Shown here piece by piece: positions 33,530-42,650 of a stretch of 64,000 nt of DNA (positions are counted from its first letter, which is position 1; every line of letters begins with the position of its first letter). The translations under genes were made by a program, and so were the position numbers. Under the pieces are notes generated by a model that had not been told where the DNA came from, did not search any database, and worked only from the letters and a program-made list of their open reading frames with translations. The stretch lies in contig NZ_SMTE01000009.1 of NCBI RefSeq assembly GCF_004357765.1, positions 186,001 to 250,000 on the forward strand, in the 5' to 3' direction. This DNA comes from Pseudomonas putida. GTDB taxonomy: Bacteria; Pseudomonadota; Gammaproteobacteria; Pseudomonadales; Pseudomonadaceae.

Positions 33530-35083
33530 TCAGGTGATCGGTGCTGGGTTGAACAAGGTGATGTCGTTGTGCAAACGGTGCTGCTCGGCCCAGGTCTGCT
33601 TGCGGCCACTGGCCACGTCCAGGTAGTAGTGGAACAGCTCCCAACCCAATTCCTCGATACTCGAGCGGCCACTGGCGATACGCCCGGCGTCGATGTCGAT
33701 CAGATCCGGCCAGCGCTGCGCCAGTTCGGTTCGGGTGCAGACCTTGACCACGGGGGCCATGGCCAGGCCGTAGGGGGTGCCGCGGCCGGTGGTGAACACG
33801 TGGAGGTTCATGCCGGCTGCCAGCTGCAGGGTGCCGCAGACGAAATCGCTGGCCGGGGTGGCGCAGAAGATCAGGCCCTTGCGTTGGACCCGCTCGCCCG
33901 GTCCGACCACACCCTGGATGGCGCCACTGCCTGACTTGACGATGGAGCCGAGGGATTTCTCGACGATATTGGACAACCCACCTTTCTTGTTGCCGGGCGT
34001 GGTATTGGCGCTGCGATCCGCCGCCCCTTGTTGCAGGTAACGGTCATACCAGTCCATCTCGCGCACCAGGGCCTCTGCGACCTCCTGGTTCTCGGCCCGT
34101 GAGGTGAGCATGTAGATGGCATCGCGGACCTCGGTTACCTCCGAGAACAGCACGGTGGCGCCGGCACGTACCAGCAGGTCGGCGGCATAGCCCAACGCCG
34201 GGTTGGCGGTGATGCCGGAAAACGCATCGCTGCCACCGCACTGCATGCCGAGGATCAGCTCGCTGGCCGGGACGGTTTCGCGGCGGCGTTGGTCGAGTTT
34301 CTTCAGGCGTGTCTCGGCCAGCGCCATGATCTGCTCGATCATCTCGCCAAAGCCCAGGCTGGCGTCCTGCAGGCGGTACAGCCAAGGCTCGCTCAGGTCG
34401 ACCGAGGGGTCGTTGTCGTGCATCACTTGGCCAGCCTGGAGTTTCTCGCAGCCCAGGCTGATGACCAGGGCTTCGCCGCCCAGGTTGGGGTTGCGCGCCA
34501 GGTTGCGTACGGTGCGGATCGGGATATAGGCATCGCGGGCGTTGATCGCCACGCCGCAGCCATAGCTGTGAGTGATGGCCACCACGTCGTCGACATTGGG
34601 GTATTTGGGCAGCAGTTCATCACGGATGCGCTTGACCGCATGTTCCAGCACGCCGGTGACGCATTGCACGGTGGTGGTGATGCCGAGGATGTTGCGCGTG
34701 CCGACGGTACCGTCGGCATTGCGGTAACCTTCGAAGGTGAACCCTTCGAGCGGCGGCAGCGGGGCAGGAACCGCGTCGCAGCGGGGCAGGCTGTCCAGCT
34801 CGGGTGCCGAGGGCATGGCCAGTTGGCTTTCCTGTACCCAGCTACCCTGGCGCAGATCCTCCAAGGCATAGCCGATGATCTGCCCGTAGCGGCGAACGGG
34901 CTCACCCTTGGCAATGGCGACGGTGGCCACCTTGTGGCTCTGTGGAACGGCCTCGACGAGGGTCAGGCCGTCGGGAAAGCAGGCGCCTTCCCCCAGGCCG
35001 CCATCGTTGACCACGACCACGACATTGTCGTCGTCGTGCAGGCGGACGTAGCGGGGCGAGTCGGAATGTTCGATCAACTGCAT
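33530..35083 (-). CDS. garD: Galactarate dehydratase (UxaA/GarD family)
   Basis: About 517 residues from the ATG at 35083 ([20 protein letters not shown]), with AAGGG about 9 bases upstream. The first 95 residues or so form the SAF domain, followed by the UxaA-type body: [66 protein letters not shown] and the late [19 protein letters not shown]. GarD removes water from meso-galactarate to give 5-keto-4-deoxy-D-glucarate, the substrate of KdgD encoded two genes upstream. No separate gudD-type glucarate dehydratase gene is present in the window. Confidence 0.92.
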   Translation of the reverse strand: MQLIEHSDSPRYVRLHDDDNVVVVVNDGGLGEGACFPDGLTLVEAVPQSHKVATVAIAKGEPVRRYGQIIGYALEDLRQGSWVQESQLAMPSAPELDSLPRCDAVPAPLPPLEGFTFEGYRNADGTVGTRNILGITTTVQCVTGVLEHAVKRIRDELLPKYPNVDDVVAITHSYGCGVAINARDAYIPIRTVRNLARNPNLGGEALVISLGCEKLQAGQVMHDNDPSVDLSEPWLYRLQDASLGFGEMIEQIMALAETRLKKLDQRRRETVPASELILGMQCGGSDAFSGITANPALGYAADLLVRAGATVLFSEVTEVRDAIYMLTSRAENQEVAEALVREMDWYDRYLQQGAADRSANTTPGNKKGGLSNIVEKSLGSIVKSGSGAIQGVVGPGERVQRKGLIFCATPASDFVCGTLQLAAGMNLHVFTTGRGTPYGLAMAPVVKVCTRTELAQRWPDLIDIDAGRIASGRSSIEELGWELFHYYLDVASGRKQTWAEQHRLHNDITLFNPAPIT

Positions 35084-35159
35084 GGTCGTGCCCTTCTTCG
35101 ATTGCTCAGGCTTTATACGTCCGCCCACTCCCGGCTGGGCCGAGGGTGGGCGTGTTCAC

Positions 35160-36521
35160 TCAGTGTTGCGAGGTGGCCAGTTTGCCGTTGCCGGTGCTCT
35201 GGACCTCAGGCTTTGGGTCATCGTGCAACTCGATACGCTTGATCGGGCCGACGATCACCAGGTAGCTGAACACCGCCACCAAGGCATTGGCACCCACGTA
35301 CACCAGGGCCCACTTGAACGAGCCGGTGGCACTGATGATGTAGCCGATGACGATGGGTGTGGTGATCGAGGCCATATTGCCGAAGGTATTGAAAAGCCCC
35401 CCGGACAGCCCGGCGATCTGCTTGGGCGAGGTATCCGCCACCACCGCCCAGCCCAGGGCGCCGATGCCTTTGCCGAAGAAGGCCAGGGTCATGAATCCAA
35501 CCACCATCCACTCGGCATCGACGTAGTTGCAGAAGACCATGGTGGTCGACAGCAACAGACCGCAGACGATCGGCAGTTTGCGCGAGAAGGTCAGCGAGTT
35601 GCCGCGACGCAACAGCCAGTCCGAGATCACGCCACCCAGCACACCGCCGATGAAGCCGCAAATCGCCGGCAACGAGGCGATGAAGCCTGCCTTGAGGATG
35701 GTCATGCCGCGCTCCTGTACCAGGTACACCGGAAACCAGGTCAGGAAGAAGTAGGTGATTGCATTGATGCAGTACTGGCCCAGGTACACGCCCAGGAGCA
35801 TGCGGCTGGTCAGCAATTGCTTGATATAGCCCCATTTAGGACCGTCGTTGCCGCGTTTCTGGTCCATGTCGACCAGGCCACCGTTCTGCTCGATGTGCTC
35901 GAGCTCTGACGGACTGATGCGTGGATGTTGGCGCGGGTTGTAGATGGTCCTGAGCCAGACCATCGAGAACACGATGCCCAGTGCGCCCATGACCACGAAT
36001 ACATGCTCCCAGCCGAAGCTGAACACGATCCAGCCCATGATCGGAGCGAACAGTGCGGTGGCGAAGTACTGTGCCGAGTTGAAGATTGCCGAGGCCGTGC
36101 CGCGCTCCTGGGTTGGGAACCAGGCCGCGACGATACGGGCGTTGCCCGGGAACGATGGGGCTTCGGCGAAGCCGACCAGAAAGCGCAAGGTGAATAGGGT
36201 CACAACTGCCCAGGCCACCGGAAGGCCGCCGACGAAGCCCTGCAGCAGGGTGAACAGCGACCAGGTGAAGATGCTGAAGGCATAGACCTTCTTGGAGCCG
36301 AAACGGTCGAGTAACCAGCCGCCAGGGATCTGGCCGGCGACATAGGCCCAGCCGAAGGCGGAGAAGATGTATCCGAGAGTCACCGCATCGATGCCGAGGT
36401 CTTTCTGCAGGCTGGAGCCGGCGATGGCGATGGTGGCTCGGTCTGCGTAGTTGATCGTGGTCACCAGGAACAGCATGAACAGGATCAGGTAGCGCACATG
36501 CGTCTTTTTCGTCGCTTGCAT
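35160..36521 (-). CDS. gudP: MFS permease for glucarate/galactarate (anion:cation symporter family, GudP-like)
   Basis: 453 residues with 12 expected transmembrane helices. The N-terminal TTINYADRATIAIAG and the loop GGWLLDRFGSKKVYAFS are typical of the ACS family (phthalate, hexuronate and glucarate permeases). The first helix motif, RFLVGFAEAPSFPGNARIVA and the second half opening LLRRGNSLTFSRKLPI fit GudP/GarP. It lies between kdgD and garD on the same strand and so most likely imports D-glucarate or galactarate with protons. A perfect hairpin separates it from kdgD. Confidence 0.88.
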   Translation of the reverse strand: MQATKKTHVRYLILFMLFLVTTINYADRATIAIAGSSLQKDLGIDAVTLGYIFSAFGWAYVAGQIPGGWLLDRFGSKKVYAFSIFTWSLFTLLQGFVGGLPVAWAVVTLFTLRFLVGFAEAPSFPGNARIVAAWFPTQERGTASAIFNSAQYFATALFAPIMGWIVFSFGWEHVFVVMGALGIVFSMVWLRTIYNPRQHPRISPSELEHIEQNGGLVDMDQKRGNDGPKWGYIKQLLTSRMLLGVYLGQYCINAITYFFLTWFPVYLVQERGMTILKAGFIASLPAICGFIGGVLGGVISDWLLRRGNSLTFSRKLPIVCGLLLSTTMVFCNYVDAEWMVVGFMTLAFFGKGIGALGWAVVADTSPKQIAGLSGGLFNTFGNMASITTPIVIGYIISATGSFKWALVYVGANALVAVFSYLVIVGPIKRIELHDDPKPEVQSTGNGKLATSQH

Positions 36522-36569
36522 GCTGATAATACTCCCACTAGTTATTTTTGTGCGGGCTCACGAATTGTA

Positions 36570-36596
36570 ACCGGAGTGGGGGCAGCCCACTCCGGT
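36570..36596 (-). terminator. Perfect 11-base stem-loop between kdgD and the permease gene
   Basis: ACCGGAGTGGG-GGCAG-CCCACTCCGGT lies 28 bases after the kdgD stop on the minus strand. Read in that direction it is followed by TACAATTCG, not a strong T-run. It may be a partial terminator that lowers expression of the downstream permease, or an mRNA-stabilising element. Confidence 0.5.
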
Positions 36597-36623
36597 CGCG
36601 GCGATGGCAGGCCGCAGGGGCGC

Positions 36624-37535
36624 TTATTGCGGACCCATCTTATCCATCAGCGCTGCGAGCATTTCGTACTCTTCGGCGGTCAGGTCGGTCAGCGGGGTAC
36701 GGACCGGGCCTGCGTCGTAGCCGGCGATCTTGGCGCCAGCCTTGACGATGCTCACGGCGTAACCGGCCTTGCGGTTGCGGATGTCCAGGTAAGGCAGGAA
36801 GAAATCGTCGATCAGCTTGGCCACGGTGGCGTGATCGTCGCGGGCGATGGCGTTGTAGAAGTCCATCGCGGTCTTCGGCACGAAGTTGAACACGGCCGAG
36901 GAGTACACCGGTACACCCAGGGCTTTGTAGGCTGCCGCATACACTTCGGCGGTCGGCAGGCCACCCAGGTAGCTGAAACGATCACCCAGGCGACGACGGA
37001 TCGAGACCATCAGCTCGATGTCGCCCAGGCCGTCCTTGTAGCCGATCAGGTTCGGGCAGCGCTCTGCGAGCTTTTCCAGCAGCTCGGCATTGAGCCGGCA
37101 GACATTGCGGTTGTAGACCACGACGCCGATGTTCACCGATTTGCACACGGCCTCGACGTGGGCGGCAACGCCGTCCTGGCTGGCTTCGGTCAGGTAGTGC
37201 GGCAGCAGCAGCAGGCCTTTGGCGCCCAGGCGCTCGGCTTCCTGAGCATATTCGATGGCCTGGCGGGTGGAGCCACCGACGCCGGCAAGAATCGGGACCG
37301 ACTTGGCGCAGGTGTCGACGGCGGTCTTGATCACCTGGCTGTACTCGCTGGCAGCGAGGGAGAAGAACTCACCGGTGCCACCGGCAGCGAACAACGCGCT
37401 GGCGCCGTAAGGGGCGAGCCATTCCAGGCGTTTGATGTAGCCAGCCTGGTTGAAGTCGCCCTGGGCATTGAAGTCGGTGACCGGGAACGACAGCAGGCCG
37501 TGGGAGAGGATGGATTTAAGTTCTTGTGGGTTCAT
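36624..37535 (-). CDS. kdgD: 5-dehydro-4-deoxyglucarate dehydratase
   Basis: 303 residues from the ATG at 37535 ([20 protein letters not shown]), the usual length. It belongs to the dihydrodipicolinate synthase/NAL barrel family: [46 protein letters not shown] with the conserved tyrosine, and [13 protein letters not shown] with the Schiff-base lysine. KdgD decarboxylates and dehydrates 5-keto-4-deoxyglucarate to 2,5-dioxovalerate, which the aldehyde dehydrogenase at 31781 then oxidises. It is the first gene of the block, and a regulator-type 13-mer lies 55 bases upstream. Confidence 0.94.
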   Translation of the reverse strand: MNPQELKSILSHGLLSFPVTDFNAQGDFNQAGYIKRLEWLAPYGASALFAAGGTGEFFSLAASEYSQVIKTAVDTCAKSVPILAGVGGSTRQAIEYAQEAERLGAKGLLLLPHYLTEASQDGVAAHVEAVCKSVNIGVVVYNRNVCRLNAELLEKLAERCPNLIGYKDGLGDIELMVSIRRRLGDRFSYLGGLPTAEVYAAAYKALGVPVYSSAVFNFVPKTAMDFYNAIARDDHATVAKLIDDFFLPYLDIRNRKAGYAVSIVKAGAKIAGYDAGPVRTPLTDLTAEEYEMLAALMDKMGPQ

Positions 37536-37589
37536 TGTTATGGGCATCCTGTGGCGCTTTGGGGTGAGAGCTAAGGTGAGAGGTAAGTT

Positions 37590-37602
37590 ATCGTACAACT
37601 GC
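37590..37602. promoter_or_regulatory. Candidate operator of the glucarate/galactarate regulator, copy 2
   Basis: ATCGTACAACTGC, identical to 30248-30260, lies 54 bases upstream of the kdgD start. On the kdgD strand it reads GCAGTTGTACGAT, containing a TTGTAC box. The two copies face their genes in opposite orientation, as expected for a near-palindromic site bound by a dimer. Confidence 0.55.
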
Positions 37603-37673
37603 GGCGATGACTAGTCCCTTCGTGCAGATTTTTTGTGGGGAGAGAAAGGACGAGAGAAGTGTATGCCTTTGCC

Positions 37674-37750
37674 GGCCCTTTCGCGGGCAAGCCCGCTCCC
37701 ACAGAATCACCGCCACCCTCTGTAGGAGCGGGCTTGCCCGCGAAAGGGCC
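37674..37750. repeat. REP pair (BIME-like) upstream of kdgD
   Basis: GGCCCTTTCGCGGGCAAGCC plus CGCTCCCACAG (37674-37704) is inverted almost perfectly at 37720-37750, leaving 15 bases between. It is the same REP family as 33402-33490. The rest of the gap 37536-37967 holds the operator above and otherwise nothing I can interpret. Confidence 0.85.
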
Positions 37751-37967
37751 GGGACAGACGACAACCAGGCCACAGGAAAATCCGGTGAATCGAATCACCA
37801 CGATCAGTCGTCGTATATCTATGGAGTAGGAAGAAAAAACGATCGCGGAGACAGGCACAAGCCCGCCGCCCGCTTCCACGGGAGATGTTCTGGGACCAGC
37901 AGAGGGCGACCGGGAAAGCGGGGGCGGCCTTGCGCCGCCCCGCGATCAAAGCTAACGAAGCTTGGGC

Positions 37968-38777
37968 TCAGGCGGCCTGTTGGCGCTTGATCTGGGCTTT
38001 GCGCACCTGGGCGCGGCAGGCGTCGCCAAAGGCCTGGAAGATCTTGATCGAATCAGGATTGTTCGCCGCCTGCCATTCCGGGTGCCATTGCACGGCGAAC
38101 AGGAATGGCGAAATGCTCGGGGCGTGGATCGCCTCGACCAGGCCGTCTTCGGCGCGAGCGATGGGCTCGATGCCGGCGCCCAGCTTGTGCAGGCCTTGGC
38201 CATGCAGCGAGTTGACGCGGATCTCGTCGGTGCCAAGGGTGTGCTGCAGCCAGCTGCCAGGCTCGATCTTCACCGCATGGACCTGGGCATATTGCACATC
38301 GACCGGGTCTTCCGGATTTTCCCGGTGGTCGTTGAAACCAGGCTCGGCGTAGACCTTCTGGTAGATGTCGCCACCCAGCGCCACGTTGATTTCCTGCATG
38401 CCGCGGCAGATGCCGAAGATCGGCAGGCCGCGCTTGATCGCCGCCTTGACCAGCGGAATGTCGAACAGGTCGCGGTCCTTGTCCTGGGCCTTGCCCGGCG
38501 TCTGGTTGTCCTGGCCGTACAGGGCCGGATCGATGTTGCTCCCGGCACCGGTCAGGTACACGCCATCGGCCATGTCCAGGTAGGCGTCGAGGGCCTCGGT
38601 GCCACAGCAGGTCGGCACCAGCACTGGGATGCAATCGGCGAAGTCGACCAGTGGGGTAATGTATTTGTGGGTCATGACCTGGTAGTCATGGCCTTTGCGC
38701 TCTTGGGTACCCATGGTCATCAGGACGACGGGTTTGCGCAGGGAAGGTTGCTTGTTGCCAATGTTGCTGTTGGACAT
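37968..38777 (-). CDS. Gamma-glutamyl-gamma-aminobutyrate hydrolase family protein (PuuD-like class I glutamine amidotransferase)
   Basis: A 269-residue cytoplasmic hydrolase. The nucleophile elbow GICRGMQEINVALGG holds the catalytic cysteine, and FAVQWHPEWQ the His-Glu pair. DGVYLTGAGSNIDPALYG is the family substrate loop. PuuD proteins cut gamma-glutamyl amides such as gamma-glutamyl-GABA. Next to the D-lysine/amino-acid transport genes it may release an amine or amino acid from a gamma-glutamylated form; the true substrate is not known. AAGGTGAC stands directly in front of the ATG. It is separated from the ABC genes by a 303-base gap, so it probably has its own promoter. Confidence 0.88.
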   Translation of the reverse strand: MSNSNIGNKQPSLRKPVVLMTMGTQERKGHDYQVMTHKYITPLVDFADCIPVLVPTCCGTEALDAYLDMADGVYLTGAGSNIDPALYGQDNQTPGKAQDKDRDLFDIPLVKAAIKRGLPIFGICRGMQEINVALGGDIYQKVYAEPGFNDHRENPEDPVDVQYAQVHAVKIEPGSWLQHTLGTDEIRVNSLHGQGLHKLGAGIEPIARAEDGLVEAIHAPSISPFLFAVQWHPEWQAANNPDSIKIFQAFGDACRAQVRKAQIKRQQAA

Positions 38778-39080
38778 ATGTCACCTTGGGGCAGGTCCTA
38801 CCTGCCGTTGTCGTGCAGGCGCACGGCTTAGGCCTTTGTGCTGCCTGAAGCTCCGAGCACTGCCGGAGAGGGTTCCGGTCGGGGCTTATCGATAGCTTGC
38901 CAGAGCCGTTTAATATGTCAAACGAGCAGAGGGGACGTATCGGCGGTTTCGGCGCCGATTACAGGGCTTTTTATCCCGTGCAAGCCCGTGGCGGCAAGGG
39001 TTTGCCGCCATTGGTGGTCAATAATATTTAACGACGCAGTTGGTTCATTGCACCGGCGCAATGAACCAGGCCTGTACGGA
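38778..39080. other. 303-base intergenic region with two perfect hairpins
   Basis: TGGCGGCAA-GGGT-TTGCCGCCA (38989-39010) and GGTTCATTGC-N6-GCAATGAACC (39042-39067) lie just after the ABC ATPase gene on the minus strand, where they could end or stabilise the transporter transcript. Neither has a T-run. The other half presumably holds the promoter of the PuuD-like gene; I see no convincing -35/-10 pair. Confidence 0.45.
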
Positions 39081-39863
39081 TCAATGCAGGATCTGTGCGA
39101 GGAAGGCTTCGGCCCGCGCCGTCTGGGGCTGATTGAAGAATACCTGCGGAGCGCTGTCCTCGATGATCTGCCCGCCTTCCAGGAACAGCACCCGCTCTGC
39201 CACTTGGCGAGCGAAGCCCATTTCATGGGTGACGCAGAGCATGGTCATGCCGGTGCCCGCCAACTGCACCAGCACGTCCAGGACCTCGGCGACCATCTCG
39301 GGATCCAACGCCGAGGTCGGCTCGTCGAACAGCATGATCCGCGGCTTCATGCACAGTGCGCGGGCGATCGCCACCCGTTGCTGCTGGCCGCCCGATAGCT
39401 GACTTGGATATTTGAGCGCCTGACCTTCGATACCCACCTTGGCCAGGTACATCCGCGCACATTCCTCGGCATCCTTGCGCGACAGACCGCGCACGCTGGT
39501 CGGTGCCAGCAGGCAGTTGTCGAGCACGGTCATGTGCGGAAACAGATTGAAGTGTTGAAACACCATGCCGATTTCGCTGCGAGCCTGCGCGGCTTGGCGG
39601 GTTTTGTTGGCCAGGTCGATACCGGCGACCTCGATACTGCCTTGCTCGGCGACTTCAAGGCGATTGATGCAACGGATGAGGGTGGATTTGCCCGAGCCGG
39701 AGGGGCCGCAAAGGACGATGCGTTCACCTTCGCGCACCTTTAGATCGATGTCGCGCAGTACGTGAAAGGCACCATAGTGCTTGTTCAGGCCGGTAATGCG
39801 GATCAGCTCCGGGCGTGGGTCGTTTTCAGGGGCAAGGCTGGCAATGCTCTCGGGGGCGGTCAT
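39081..39863 (-). CDS. Polar amino acid ABC transporter, ATP-binding protein
   Basis: About 260 residues from the ATG at 39863, which has GGAG 7 bases upstream; the ATG at 39878 lacks a ribosome-binding site. Walker A is GPSGSGKST, the signature is LSGGQQQRVAIARAL, Walker B is IMLFDEP, and the H-loop is CVTHEMGFA. It is a GlnQ/HisP-type ATPase and powers the two permeases encoded at 41139-42565. It is separated from them by the oxidase gene amaD, which is an unusual interruption. Confidence 0.94.
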   Translation of the reverse strand: MTAPESIASLAPENDPRPELIRITGLNKHYGAFHVLRDIDLKVREGERIVLCGPSGSGKSTLIRCINRLEVAEQGSIEVAGIDLANKTRQAAQARSEIGMVFQHFNLFPHMTVLDNCLLAPTSVRGLSRKDAEECARMYLAKVGIEGQALKYPSQLSGGQQQRVAIARALCMKPRIMLFDEPTSALDPEMVAEVLDVLVQLAGTGMTMLCVTHEMGFARQVAERVLFLEGGQIIEDSAPQVFFNQPQTARAEAFLAQILH

Positions 39864-39881
39864 GTCATTCTCCGGCATCGA

Positions 39882-41123
39882 TCAGTCGAAACGTGCGGCG
39901 CTGTAAGGCGCAGGGTCGGTGAAGGGGCGTTCGCCGCAGATCACTTCGGCGATCAGGCGACCGGTGACGGGACCCAGGGTCAAGCCATGGTGGGCGTGGC
40001 CGAAGTTGAACCAGAGGCCTTTGTGCCGAGGCGCCGGGCCGATCACCGGGCGCATATCCGGCAGGCAGGGGCGGCGACCCAGCCAGGGCTGCCGATCAAG
40101 GCGATTGCCCAGGTTGGGGAACAACCTGCGGGCGAGGTTCTCGCAGCGCTGCAGTTGGATTTCGTTGCCCGGCGCCGCGCTATCGGCGAACTCGATGCCG
40201 GTGGTCAGGCGTACGCCTCGGGCCATCGGTGCGAGCACGTAGCCGCCCTGGGTATCGCAAATCGAGTGCTTTAGCTGCACGCCATCACGGGTGTCGTAAT
40301 GCATGTGATACCCCCGCTTGATACCCAACGGGATCTGATAGCCCAAACGCTCAAAGACGTCGGCCGACTGCGGACCCAGGCAGACCACGACCTCGTTGGC
40401 GCTTAGCGGCCCGCGACGGCTGTCTATCTGCCAGCGCTCACCGTCCTGGCGTAGGCTGCGCGCGTCACCCTGGAGGAACTGTCCGCCACGCTTGATGAAC
40501 AGGGCGGCGTAGCCGCGGGTCAGGGCGCCGGGGTCGTTGACGGTCTTGGGGTCCAGCCAGTGAATGCCTCCCACAGCTCCATCGAGTGCGCCCTCACGGG
40601 CCTGCAGCTGGGCGTGCTCGAGGAATTCGTAGCGCAGCCCATAGCGGCCCAGGGAAAGGGCGTCGCGTTTGGCCTGCTCGAATAACGCCGGGTCGCGGTA
40701 CACCTCGATCCAGCCTTTGGACTGCACCAGGGCCTGCAGCCCTGCTGCGGCAATCAGGGCATCGTGCTCCTCGACGCAGCGCTGCACCAGCGGCAGCATG
40801 TCGGCGGCCGCGCCGGCCAGGCGCGCGGGTGCCGACTGCTGCCAGTAGCGCAACAGCCATGGCGCAGCCTTGGGCAGGTACTTCAGGCTGTAACGCACGT
40901 CCGGCTGACGGTTCAGACCGTAACGCAGCAATGCGCCGAACTGGCGTGGAAAAGCATAGGGGATCACGCTGGAGCGCTCGATCAGTCCGGCGTTACCGTG
41001 GCTGGTGCCGCTGCCCGGTTCGTCGCGGTCGATCATTATCACCTGATGTCCGCGCGCCTGCAGGTGCAGCGCGGTGCTGACGCCGACGATGCCGGCGCCA
41101 AGTACGAGGGTCTGGCAATGCAT
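39882..41123 (-). CDS. amaD: FAD-dependent D-amino acid (D-lysine) oxidase/dehydrogenase AmaD
   Basis: A 413-residue DadA-type flavoenzyme. The FAD-binding motif VLGAGIVGVSTALHLQARGH lies at the N-terminus; GTSHGNAGLIERSSVIPYAF and the C-terminal GLWFNFGHAHHGLTLGPVTG are DadA marks. In P. putida KT2440, AmaD (PP_3596) oxidises D-lysine to the keto acid that cyclises to piperideine-2-carboxylate, the substrate of DpkA encoded at 44441. Placement inside the transporter operon, between permease and ATPase genes, couples uptake with oxidation. Identification rests on protein family plus conserved gene order recalled from KT2440. Confidence 0.88.
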   Translation of the reverse strand: MHCQTLVLGAGIVGVSTALHLQARGHQVIMIDRDEPGSGTSHGNAGLIERSSVIPYAFPRQFGALLRYGLNRQPDVRYSLKYLPKAAPWLLRYWQQSAPARLAGAAADMLPLVQRCVEEHDALIAAAGLQALVQSKGWIEVYRDPALFEQAKRDALSLGRYGLRYEFLEHAQLQAREGALDGAVGGIHWLDPKTVNDPGALTRGYAALFIKRGGQFLQGDARSLRQDGERWQIDSRRGPLSANEVVVCLGPQSADVFERLGYQIPLGIKRGYHMHYDTRDGVQLKHSICDTQGGYVLAPMARGVRLTTGIEFADSAAPGNEIQLQRCENLARRLFPNLGNRLDRQPWLGRRPCLPDMRPVIGPAPRHKGLWFNFGHAHHGLTLGPVTGRLIAEVICGERPFTDPAPYSAARFD

Positions 41124-41138
41124 GAAAACATCCTTCGG

Positions 41139-41849
41139 TCAGTTCAGATGGCGACCCAGGCGGGCCTCCAAACGTTTCAAAAGGCGGCGCACCAGCTCGA
41201 CGATCACGAGGTACAGCACGGCGGCCCACAGGTAGATCTGGAAATCGAAACTGCGCGAGAACGCCAGCTTGGTCACGCCCATCAGGTCGTAAAGGGTCAC
41301 CAACGAGGCGATGGCGCTGGCCTTGATCATCAGGATCAGCTCGTTGCCCAGTGGGCCGATCGCCACCAGCAGTGATTGCGGCAGGATGACCTTGAAGAAG
41401 GTGGTGGAACGCCTCAGGTTCAACGCCTGGGCTGCTTCGTACTGCCCCGGCGCTACGGCCATCAAGCTGCCGCGGAAGATTTCGGCCTGGTAGGCGGCGG
41501 TGTTCAAGGTGAAGGCAAGCAAGGTGCATAACCACGCTTCACGGAAGAACCACCACAGCCCGATGTCCTGCCAGAAGGTTCTGAGCGAGCCAAGCCCGTA
41601 ATACAGCAGGAACAGCTGCGCGAGCAGGGGCGAACCACGGAAGAAATAGATATAGCCAGCTGCCAGGCGGCGCAGCAGCAGGTGGTGTGACATGCGCGCC
41701 AACGCCAGTAACAGACCCAGCACGGCGCCCAGGCTGAAGGAGATGGCGACCAGCTTGGTAGTGACCCACAGGCCATCGATGAAGCGTGGGCCGTAGCGCT
41801 CCAGCAGATCGGGGTCGAGTACCAGGGTCAGCAGGTGGTCGATAGTCAT
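41139..41849 (-). CDS. Polar amino acid ABC transporter permease
   Basis: A 236-residue HisM/GlnP-type permease with about five transmembrane helices. The cytoplasmic coupling loop (EAA motif) reads YEAAQALNLRRSTTFFKVIL, and the N-terminus has GLWVTTKLVAISFSLGAVLG. It overlaps the preceding permease gene by 4 bases and pairs with it as a heterodimer. It is followed after 15 bases by amaD. Confidence 0.93.
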   Translation of the reverse strand: MTIDHLLTLVLDPDLLERYGPRFIDGLWVTTKLVAISFSLGAVLGLLLALARMSHHLLLRRLAAGYIYFFRGSPLLAQLFLLYYGLGSLRTFWQDIGLWWFFREAWLCTLLAFTLNTAAYQAEIFRGSLMAVAPGQYEAAQALNLRRSTTFFKVILPQSLLVAIGPLGNELILMIKASAIASLVTLYDLMGVTKLAFSRSFDFQIYLWAAVLYLVIVELVRRLLKRLEARLGRHLN

Positions 41850-42565
41850 GCCCGTGCTCCTTGCAAGTGGCGGCTGCTACGTCGTTCTATCCAAGCGAAT
41901 ATCCGCCCGGAAACTGCAGAGAACAGCAGGTAGCCTAGGCAAGCGACACCATAGAAGAACATCGGCTCCTTGGTCACACTGACGGCCAGGTTGGTCTGGC
42001 GCATCAGGTCGACCAGGGAAATCGTCGACACCAGCGAAGTGTCCTTGAGCAACGACAGCCAGTTGTTGGAGAGGCCTGGCAGGGCAATGCGCGTCAGCTG
42101 TGGCAGCACCACCTTGAAGAAGCCGCTGCGTTTGCTCAGGCCTAGTGCCGCGCAGGCCTCCAATTGTCCCTTTGGCAGGGTCTTGAAGGCTGCCAGCCAG
42201 ATTTCGCTGGAGAATGCAGCGAACACCAGACTGAAGGCGACCATCGCAGCGAGGAAGGTGTTGATCAGGAACTCGCCAGAGTAACCCAAGGTTGCCAGCA
42301 CTTTTTGGGCGGCGATTTGGCAACCGTAGTAAATGATCAACAGTGTCAGCAATTCAGGCAGCCCGCGGAACACCGTGGAGAAGATGGTGGCCCAGGCGCG
42401 AGGCAGGCGTGCCCGCGAGCGCGCCGCGAGGGCCACCAGCAGCCCCAGGGGCAGCCCGATGGGCAGGCAAGCTAGGGCCAGGGTAAGGGTGACCAGCGCG
42501 CCGGCCAGCAGCGCCTGACCCCAGCCACCATCGGCAAGGGACAACAGGGACAATTGATCGAGCAT
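41846..42565 (-). CDS. Polar amino acid ABC transporter permease
   Basis: About 239 residues from the ATG at 42565, with GGGGT 6 bases upstream. ATGs at 42577 and further upstream lack a site. The EAA loop reads LEACAALGLSKRSGFFKVVL. It is the first permease of the operon, lying between the solute-binding protein gene and its partner permease. The likely cargo is a basic D-amino acid such as D-lysine, judging by the neighbours. Confidence 0.92.
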   Translation of the reverse strand: MLDQLSLLSLADGGWGQALLAGALVTLTLALACLPIGLPLGLLVALAARSRARLPRAWATIFSTVFRGLPELLTLLIIYYGCQIAAQKVLATLGYSGEFLINTFLAAMVAFSLVFAAFSSEIWLAAFKTLPKGQLEACAALGLSKRSGFFKVVLPQLTRIALPGLSNNWLSLLKDTSLVSTISLVDLMRQTNLAVSVTKEPMFFYGVACLGYLLFSAVSGRIFAWIERRSSRHLQGARA

Positions 42566-42650
42566 GACAAACCCCATGGACGGATGTGCGGGGGCGGCCC
42601 GGCAGTGACGCGAGACCACCCCACAGGGAGCGTGGGAATCCCTTTGCAGA

